DNA of 28,259 nucleotides, taken from JAKSCF01 sp028279945. GTDB lineage: Bacteria; Bacillota; Clostridia; Peptostreptococcales; JAAYPU01. The stretch is from contig JANQMT010000102.1 in NCBI GenBank assembly GCA_028279945.1, positions 1-28,259 on the forward strand. The letters are read 5' to 3'. Of this stretch, positions 22,793 to 28,259 are shown piece after piece. The number at the start of each line of letters is the position of its first letter. Position 1 is the stretch's first letter. Position numbers and translations under genes: made by a program. Under the pieces are notes generated by a model that ran no database searches, was not told the origin of the DNA, and saw nothing but the letters and a program-made list of their open reading frames with translations.

Positions 22793-23895
22793 TGGCCATC
22801 ACCTCCATATACTTTCCGGCTTTTGCCCAGCTTTTCTGTAACTTTTCCCACCCTATCTAAAATAGCCCGAATCATGATAGGCGCAGCGACAAAGATAATG
22901 ACCAGCACCTGAATTACATCTACAAACTCAATGGGAATAGATGTGGTACGGCTTAAGGTTATGGTTCCTGCTTTTAAGATACCAATTAAAAATGCGGACG
23001 GAATGACTGCCATGGGACTATAAGCAGCCAAAGCCGCTATGGAAATACCCGCAAACCCATAGCCCGGTGAGAATCCGTCTATGAACCGATAATTGACGCC
23101 AAGCACCATGGCTGCACCGCCAAGGCCTGCTACTGCACCGCTTAAAGAAAATGTAATCAAAGAAATTTTTGATACATTAATGCCTGCCACATGAGCAGCA
23201 TTTAAGTTCAGTCCGGTTACCTTGATCTCATAGCCCAACATCGTTCTATTCAACATAAACTGAAGGAGAAATGCCAGTATAATCACTATAAAAATAGCTG
23301 TGGTAAGCTGGGTTTGAGGAATCAGCCTCATTAGCTTTGCACTATCAGCAATCCGTTCTGTCTGCCCAACTCCGCTTCCCTCCGGCTTTAAAGGTCCGTT
23401 GGCAAGATAGCTAGTAAATAAGATGATGGCGCTATTTAGCATAAGGGTCATGATAATTTCATTTGCTCCGGTATAAATTTTAGTCAAAGCCACTATGCCT
23501 GCAACCATACCACCTGCAATAAAGGCTGCTAATAATGCCAAAGGAATGTGAATAACACCGGGCAAATGACTTACATAAGCGCCTACTAAGGCAGCTGCAA
23601 TGGCGCCTGCATAAAGCTGGCCTTCTGCACCGGTATTGATCATACGTACCCGATAAGCCAATGCAAAAGAAATTCCTGTGAACATAAGGGGTGTGGCTTG
23701 GCTAAGTGAAAGCGCAAATCCTTTCACAGTTCCCAATGAAACACCAAATATCGCCTTATAGCTTTCAATGGGTGAATACCCACTGACGCCAATAAATACC
23801 ATCCCTAAGAGCAAAGAAAATACCAATGCAAAAAAGGAATTTACAAATGCATTTTTTACTTCAGTTCGTTTTGCACTTTTCTCGTTTATATCCAT
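22789..23895 (-). CDS. Nucleoside ABC transporter permease, NupP/YufP-type
   Basis: A 368-residue permease of the same family as the following gene, with an N-terminal cytoplasmic stretch and about ten membrane helices. Signature blocks are FALAYRVRMINTGAEGQLYA (near residue 77), ANEIIMTLMLNSAIILFTSY (near 144), GYEIKVTGLNLNAAHVAGIN (near 223) and GFAGISIAALAAYSPMAVIP. The longer, first-placed permease of these systems has this layout. The start chosen is ATG 23895 (MDINEKSAKR), 6 bases from GGGGTG. A GTG three codons earlier overlaps the ATPase stop and has poorer ribosome-site spacing. It forms the heterodimeric pore with the 21869-22792 product. Confidence 0.9.
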   Translation of the reverse strand: MDINEKSAKRTEVKNAFVNSFFALVFSLLLGMVFIGVSGYSPIESYKAIFGVSLGTVKGFALSLSQATPLMFTGISFALAYRVRMINTGAEGQLYAGAIAAALVGAYVSHLPGVIHIPLALLAAFIAGGMVAGIVALTKIYTGANEIIMTLMLNSAIILFTSYLANGPLKPEGSGVGQTERIADSAKLMRLIPQTQLTTAIFIVIILAFLLQFMLNRTMLGYEIKVTGLNLNAAHVAGINVSKISLITFSLSGAVAGLGGAAMVLGVNYRFIDGFSPGYGFAGISIAALAAYSPMAVIPSAFLIGILKAGTITLSRTTSIPIEFVDVIQVLVIIFVAAPIMIRAILDRVGKVTEKLGKSRKVYGGDGQ

Positions 23896-23900
23896 GATGT

Positions 23901-25421
23901 TCACCCCGCCTCTATCATGGTATGTCCGCCGGTCATCAAAAGACCCATCTCTACTTCATTTAATTCTCCAGGCATACTTTCTGAGACAATTTCACCCTCA
24001 TAAATAACCAACAATCGATCACTTAAAGTTCTCACTTCATCCAAATCAGCAGAAATCAACAGAATAGCTGCGCCCTTGTCCCGCAATTCAATCAGCTGCT
24101 GATGAATATACTCCATAGCACCAACATCTACGCCGCGGGTAGGATGAGCTATTATAATGGCTCGCGGATTCCGACTGAAAGCCCTGGCAATAATAATTTT
24201 TTGCTGGTTGCCGCCGGAAAGAGAATTAACTGCCACCCCTACACTGGGTGCCTTAACCTGGAATAAGTTTTTTAACTTTTCTGCGTATTTCTCAATTTCT
24301 TTTTTCTTTAGAAGACCACCTTTTTTACAACAATCCGGTTCTCTATGATAACCCAGAATCATATTTTCCATCACAGACATTTCCTTGACCAATCCCATTG
24401 AAAGCCTATCCTCCGGAATATGACCTATACCTGCTTCTAGGAACTGGCAGCATTTTCCTTGAATGGTCTTTCCTTTAAGGGTAAGTTTCATGGCCTCCGG
24501 CTCCCGAAGACCGGTCAGAGCCTCTATCAGCTGTGTTTGTCCGTTGCCTTCAACTCCTGCAATACCCAGGATTTCCCCCTCATGAACATCAAAGGATACA
24601 TTCTTAACCTTTGTCTTTCCGTCTTCTTCTACGGTTAGATTAGAAACATGCAGACACACCTCTCCGAGATGCTTTGCAGGACGGCGGGTGTGTAAGTTCA
24701 CTTCACGCCCTACCATCATTTCAGAAAGTTGTTTTGTGGTTACTTCAGCGGGGTTGACATCGTCTCTCATCAAATGACCATCTCTCAATATTACAACTCT
24801 TCCGGCCAGCGCTTTTGTCTCTTTTAATTTATGGGTAATAATGATGATACTCTTACCTTCATCTCTTAAGCGTTTTAATATCATAAACAAATCGTTAACT
24901 TCCTGAGGCGTTAATACTGCTGTAGGCTCATCAAGAATAATGATGTCTGCTTTCCTGTAGAGCACTTTTAGGATTTCGACCCTTTGCTGTTCACCAACAG
25001 ACAAATTTTCTACCTTGGTATCCGGGTCTATATTAAAGTGAAAACGGGAAATTAATTCTTTTACTTCCAGTCTTGCTTTCTTCATATCTAAAAATACGTT
25101 GTTTCTAGGTTCACTTCCTGCTATGATGTTTTCCGTCACAGTAAATGCGGGCACCAGCATAAAATGCTGATGCACCATACAAATACCTTTTTCAATAGCG
25201 TCCATGGGACGCTTAAATTTTACAGGTTCACCACGGTAATAAACTTCACCGGAAGTAGGATGAGTCATACCATATAAGATTTTCATCAGTGTGGATTTAC
25301 CAGCACCATTTTCGCCTAATAAGGAAACAATCTCCTGCTCATTCAGAGTAAAATCTACACCATCCAGCGCAATTGTTGCGGGATAGATTTTTTTAATCTT
25401 TTCCATCCGAATGATTTCCAC
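23901..25421 (-). CDS. Nucleoside ABC transporter ATP-binding protein (double NBD), NupO/YufO-type
   Basis: A 506-residue ATPase with two fused nucleotide-binding domains, as in sugar- and nucleoside-type importers. NBD1 has Walker A GENGAGKST (about residue 37), signature LSVGEQQRVEI and Walker B ILDEPTAVL. NBD2 has a degenerate P-loop (GVEGNGQTQ) but an intact SLSGGNQQK signature, and its Walker B end reads IIAHPTRGVDVGA in place of the DEP motif, the usual pattern in this family. The start chosen is GTG 25421 (read as Met; VEIIRMEKIKK) because GGAGGT lies 8 bases upstream. The longer ATG frame from 25505 would overlap the lipoprotein gene and adds an unfamiliar Cys-rich N-terminus. It energises the two permeases downstream, the first of which begins 5 bases after its stop. 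Confidence 0.92.
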   Translation of the reverse strand: MEIIRMEKIKKIYPATIALDGVDFTLNEQEIVSLLGENGAGKSTLMKILYGMTHPTSGEVYYRGEPVKFKRPMDAIEKGICMVHQHFMLVPAFTVTENIIAGSEPRNNVFLDMKKARLEVKELISRFHFNIDPDTKVENLSVGEQQRVEILKVLYRKADIIILDEPTAVLTPQEVNDLFMILKRLRDEGKSIIIITHKLKETKALAGRVVILRDGHLMRDDVNPAEVTTKQLSEMMVGREVNLHTRRPAKHLGEVCLHVSNLTVEEDGKTKVKNVSFDVHEGEILGIAGVEGNGQTQLIEALTGLREPEAMKLTLKGKTIQGKCCQFLEAGIGHIPEDRLSMGLVKEMSVMENMILGYHREPDCCKKGGLLKKKEIEKYAEKLKNLFQVKAPSVGVAVNSLSGGNQQKIIIARAFSRNPRAIIIAHPTRGVDVGAMEYIHQQLIELRDKGAAILLISADLDEVRTLSDRLLVIYEGEIVSESMPGELNEVEMGLLMTGGHTMIEAG

Positions 25422-25470
25422 TTTATGCCACCTCCACATTTGTAGCGATCCATAACAACCACATTTTGTC

Positions 25471-26559
25471 CTATTTCTGCAACTGATTTTTAGATGCCCA
25501 ATCATCGACTTGATCTAAATCGGTAGGCAGTACCAGGCTTCCTTCTCCAATCAATTCTCTGGTATCGTTTAGAATTTTTACGATATCTTCCGGAATTTCA
25601 ACGTCAAGTCCTTCTACGTCATAGTCGCATACTCCATCTGCAATCCCTTTTACTGTATAACCCGGTTGCCATGTTCCATTTTTTAGACTTTCTATTTCCT
25701 GAACGACGAACAACCATACTTTTTTTACGGAAGTGCTTAAGCTGACTTTAGGGTCTGCCATAGCCAAAGATGTACCGATAACATAACGGTTGACTTCATT
25801 TGCTGCGGCAAATACGCCCTGTGTAGAACTTCCGGCATTGGCGCTGACCACGTCTGCACCACGTTCATACATGACAAGAGCCAATTCTTTTGCCGTTACA
25901 GGGTCATTGTATCCACCTATAAAATTGGTGAGTATTTCCACTTCCGGATTAGCATATTTGGCGCCTGCAAGAAAGCCTGCAGCTTGTCCTCTGGAAGTCG
26001 GCGTATCCATAGCAATGGTGAATCCCAATACATTTTCCGGATTGCTTAGCGGGAATCTATCATCCTGCGTAGCAAGCCCTGCCAACATACCGGAAAGAAA
26101 GTGCTGTTCCGGATGTGAGGCTGATAGACTGTGCACATTGTCATAGCCTTCAATTTTTGTATCCAGCATTGTAAATATCTGGTCGGGATAATCCTCTGCA
26201 GCCATCTTTAATGCTTCGGCCTGCTCTGTACTGATGGCAATAATGGTTGCATACTCCTCTGCATCCGCAAACATACGAAGCTGAGTTTCAAATTCAGTAA
26301 TATCCTTTGGTTCAGCATAATCAAAGCTGATTCCAAGTTGTTCTTCTGCCATCAGACAGCCTTTATACACTTCGTCATTATATCCGTTATCTCCCAGTCC
26401 CCCGACTCCGAAAATAATGGCAAACTTAATCTCACTTCCTTCTGTTTCTCCACCATCTGTTTCAGTATTGTTATCAGGAGCTGCCGGTGTACCACACCCT
26501 ACTAACAAAGCCATTACCATTCCTAATACCATTACGTAAATCATCATTCTTTTTTTCAT
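25471..26559 (-). CDS. BMP-family nucleoside-binding lipoprotein
   Basis: A 362-residue extracytoplasmic binding lipoprotein of the BMP/PnrA (Med) family. The signal peptide MKKRMMIYVM...LLVGC has its lipobox Cys at 22, followed by an acidic Thr/Glu-rich linker. The mature domain begins KFAIIFGVGGLGDNGYNDEV, the standard opening that holds the nucleoside-stacking and Asp contact residues. GFTIAMDTPTSRGQAAGFLA and ADVVSANAGSSTQGVFAAAN follow in family order. PnrA-type proteins bind purine nucleosides. The start is ATG 26559 after GGAGGG (7 bases); a TTG five codons earlier is inside that site. It is followed after 49 bp by the ATPase gene and preceded by the phosphorylase gene, so import and phosphorolysis are encoded together. 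Confidence 0.93.
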   Translation of the reverse strand: MKKRMMIYVMVLGMVMALLVGCGTPAAPDNNTETDGGETEGSEIKFAIIFGVGGLGDNGYNDEVYKGCLMAEEQLGISFDYAEPKDITEFETQLRMFADAEEYATIIAISTEQAEALKMAAEDYPDQIFTMLDTKIEGYDNVHSLSASHPEQHFLSGMLAGLATQDDRFPLSNPENVLGFTIAMDTPTSRGQAAGFLAGAKYANPEVEILTNFIGGYNDPVTAKELALVMYERGADVVSANAGSSTQGVFAAANEVNRYVIGTSLAMADPKVSLSTSVKKVWLFVVQEIESLKNGTWQPGYTVKGIADGVCDYDVEGLDVEIPEDIVKILNDTRELIGEGSLVLPTDLDQVDDWASKNQLQK

Positions 26560-26592
26560 ATTCTTTCCCTCCAAACAGTATACTATTAATAT

Positions 26593-27306
26593 TTACAGCA
26601 TTTCCAATGCCATTTCCATCATATTAGTAAAGTTATTCTGTCTTTCCTGGGCTGTTGTCTTCTCTCCGGTTACAATGTGATCTGAAACTGTAAGAATACT
26701 TAAAGCATTCTTTTTGGCTTCGGCTGCTACAATATAAAGAGCTGCTGTCTCCATTTCTACTGAAAGAACACCCATATCCAACCATTTCAACTGGCTGCTT
26801 TTATCCTGTGGGTAAAAAATATCTGTAGAAAGGATATTTCCTACTTTGTAGGTTATCCCCAAACGTTCAGCATTTTCCACTGCTTTCCTCATCAAAGAAT
26901 AGGAAGGAATAGCGGAAAAAGTTCCATCTAATTTAAACTGATTCATATAATTAGTATCGTAGCATGCACCCATTGCAATGACAACATCACGTAATTTTAG
27001 TTCCGGTGCAAGCGCTCCGGTAGTCCCCACACGAATGATATTCTCTACATCGTAAAGATGAAATAATTCATATGCATGAACAGCCATGGTCGGAGAACCT
27101 ATCCCATGAGCCATTACAGAAACTGGTTTTCCTTTGTAGGTCCCAGTATAAGCATACATACACCGAATATCATTGATTTGTTTCACATACTCCAGATAAT
27201 TTTCTGCTATATACTTTGCCCGAAGAGGATCTCCCGGCATGAGAACTGTTTTAGCAAATTCTCCTGGTTCAGCACCAATATGATGGGTCGGAGCTGTTAA
27301 TCCCAT
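26593..27306 (-). CDS. deoD: Purine nucleoside phosphorylase, DeoD-type
   Basis: A 237-residue hexameric-type PNP. The start THHIGAEPGEFAKTVLMPGD supplies the His of the ribose site and the phosphate-binding GDPLRAKYIAE (about residues 25-35). IIRVGTTGALAPEL lies near 90. LSVEMETAALY near 177 has the ribose-contacting Met-Glu, and ILTVSDHIVTGEKTT near 199 has the Asp that protonates the purine. It converts purine nucleosides and phosphate to base and (deoxy)ribose 1-phosphate. The start is ATG 27306, 7 bases from GGAGG; the GTG three codons upstream is part of that ribosome site. The ribosome site lies within the end of the upstream isomerase gene (38-bp overlap), so the two are translationally linked. 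Confidence 0.95.
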   Translation of the reverse strand: MGLTAPTHHIGAEPGEFAKTVLMPGDPLRAKYIAENYLEYVKQINDIRCMYAYTGTYKGKPVSVMAHGIGSPTMAVHAYELFHLYDVENIIRVGTTGALAPELKLRDVVIAMGACYDTNYMNQFKLDGTFSAIPSYSLMRKAVENAERLGITYKVGNILSTDIFYPQDKSSQLKWLDMGVLSVEMETAALYIVAAEAKKNALSILTVSDHIVTGEKTTAQERQNNFTNMMEMALEML

Positions 27307-28259
27307 AATTTTCACCTCCTTTATGTTTTAATTTTGACAATTCTGTTACATATGGTGCCTTAATAACACCTTTTTCAGTAATGATCCCACTTATTATTTC
27401 ATGAGGCGTTACGTCAAAGGCAGGATACAATGCTTGTGTATGGGAGGTCGTAATGAGCTGCCCATTCAAATGTGTCACTTCACTTCCGGGTCGAAATTCT
27501 ACTTCGATATCCATTCCTTTCTTCAATGAAAAATCTATGGTATGGGAAGAAGTCGCCGTATAAAACGGTATCCCATTTTCTTTTGCAGCTACTGCATGTA
27601 AGTAGGTCCCCACTTTATTAATCAAGTCTCCATTTGCTGCTACACGGTCAGAACCAACGACGACATTTTGAATCTTTCCAAGACGCATTAAATAGCCGGA
27701 CATTCCGTCTGTAATCAGCGTATGGGGAATCCCTAATTTATTCAGTTCATATGCAGTAATACGTGCACCTTGCAAATATGGCCTGGTCTCACAGGTATAA
27801 ACATGAATATTCTTCCCTTGTAAAAATGCTGTTCGGATAACAGAAAGTGCTCTTCCACCAAATCCAGAACCGGCCAAGGCTCCGGAATGGCAGTGCGTCA
27901 GAATGGAATCTCCATCCTGGATGAGTTCTGCTCCATTTTTTCCTAGTTTCTTTTCAAAATCTAATTGTTCCTCTAAAATATCACATACTTGTTCTACAAA
28001 TGCTTCATAAAATACATCTGTAGGGCATGATCTAACAAATTCGGTTAGCTTGTCTACCGTTTTCATTAGGTTCACCGCAGTAGGCCTGGTTGCCTTTAGC
28101 GTTTCTCCTGCCAAAACCACATCGTCCTTGTTGCCTCCGCTGTTCATGGAAGCCAGAAGCATTCCATAAACCCCTGCTATCCCTATGGCACCTGATCCTC
28201 TTATTGACATCTCCTTAATGGCCTTAGCCAACTGTTTTACCTCAGTAATCTTGACAATC
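27269..28259 (-). CDS. mtnA: MtnA-family sugar-1-phosphate isomerase, partial (5' end beyond right edge)
   Basis: An eIF2B-like isomerase of the MtnA family, cut by the window edge. The frame stays open to base 28259, so the TTG at 28231 is not the true start; about 20-30 N-terminal residues are missing. Family marks are SIRGSGAIGIAGVYGM near the visible N-terminus, ILTHCHSGALAGSGFG with the catalytic Cys, and YTCETRPYLQGARITAYEL. VVGSDRVAANGD supplies the catalytic Asp, and AFDVTPHEIISGIITEKG lies near the end. MtnA converts 5-methylthioribose 1-phosphate to the ribulose form. Beside a purine nucleoside phosphorylase and importer it may instead handle ribose 1-phosphate, 5-deoxyribose 1-phosphate or methylthioribose 1-phosphate released by phosphorolysis. 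The C-terminal tail (KHKGGENYG...SYWC) overlaps the deoD start. Confidence 0.88.
   Translation of the reverse strand, partial: IVKITEVKQLAKAIKEMSIRGSGAIGIAGVYGMLLASMNSGGNKDDVVLAGETLKATRPTAVNLMKTVDKLTEFVRSCPTDVFYEAFVEQVCDILEEQLDFEKKLGKNGAELIQDGDSILTHCHSGALAGSGFGGRALSVIRTAFLQGKNIHVYTCETRPYLQGARITAYELNKLGIPHTLITDGMSGYLMRLGKIQNVVVGSDRVAANGDLINKVGTYLHAVAAKENGIPFYTATSSHTIDFSLKKGMDIEVEFRPGSEVTHLNGQLITTSHTQALYPAFDVTPHEIISGIITEKGVIKAPYVTELSKLKHKGGENYGINSSDPSYWC

Noticed and set aside
23901..25505. A longer ABC ATPase starting at ATG 25505
   Set aside because: The extra residues are Cys/Arg-rich, unlike the family, and overlap the lipoprotein gene end; GTG 25421 has GGAGGT 8 bases upstream.
1..28259. 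Search by eye for CRISPR arrays, tRNA or rRNA genes, transposases, phage or plasmid genes and attachment sites
   Set aside because: Nothing recognisable was found. Short AT-rich repeats between genes are not regularly spaced and no tRNA cloverleaf or rRNA core was noticed; a tRNA/Rfam scan would settle it.

Overview
The window reads as low-GC Firmicutes DNA, most likely from an anaerobic, spore-forming member of the Clostridia. The support is AT-rich intergenic sequence, strong AGGAGG-type ribosome binding sites, an oxygen-sensitive glycyl-radical enzyme with its activase, a protein with a BclA-like exosporium domain, and gene sets (Ter stress operon, BMP-type nucleoside ABC transporter) common in that class. 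All genes run on the minus strand except one cation exchanger. No rRNA, tRNA, CRISPR array, transposase or phage gene was seen. The species cannot be named from this sequence.

Region 1 (1-7389, minus) is a Ter-type stress operon. In transcription order it holds a TerD paralog, an AIM24/TIGR00266 protein, a divergent TerD paralog, a third TerD paralog with an apparent CTG start codon, a citrate-lyase-like TIM-barrel enzyme, one long protein joining two phosphoribosyltransferase-type units and a C-terminal PELOTA-like domain, and a HAD phosphatase. After a small AT-rich inverted-repeat element, an unrecognised gene runs off the left edge. The PRTase, lyase and HAD set matches the Ter-linked module proposed in the comparative-genomics literature to make a nucleoside-like metabolite. 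Its product is unknown.

Region 2 (7390-10618) starts with a 353-bp divergent regulatory region and a plus-strand Ca2+:cation antiporter-like protein (7743-8813). A bidirectional terminator follows. Then come two likely spore-surface genes: a DNRLRE + BclA-C-like protein and a Cys-rich 112-aa protein whose promoter also fits a sigma-K pattern.

Region 3 (10619-20903, minus) is a catabolic cluster. A radical-SAM activase, an 811-aa glycyl-radical enzyme, a complete TRAP transporter (DctP, DctQ, DctM) and two homologous FAD-dependent oxidoreductases lie in a row. An IclR regulator sits upstream, separated by a strong terminator and carrying a 29-bp palindrome in its own promoter. The set looks like uptake of a carboxylate, radical C-X or C-C cleavage, then flavin redox chemistry. 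The substrate is not identifiable by eye, and this is the best candidate here for an undescribed pathway.

Region 4 (21016-28259, minus) is a nucleoside uptake and phosphorolysis operon: an MtnA-family sugar-phosphate isomerase (cut by the right edge), DeoD-type purine nucleoside phosphorylase, BMP-type lipoprotein, double ABC ATPase, two permeases and a uridine-phosphorylase-like enzyme. Nucleosides would be imported, cleaved by phosphate, and the sugar 1-phosphate isomerised. It looks more GC-rich than region 1 in the lines counted by hand.
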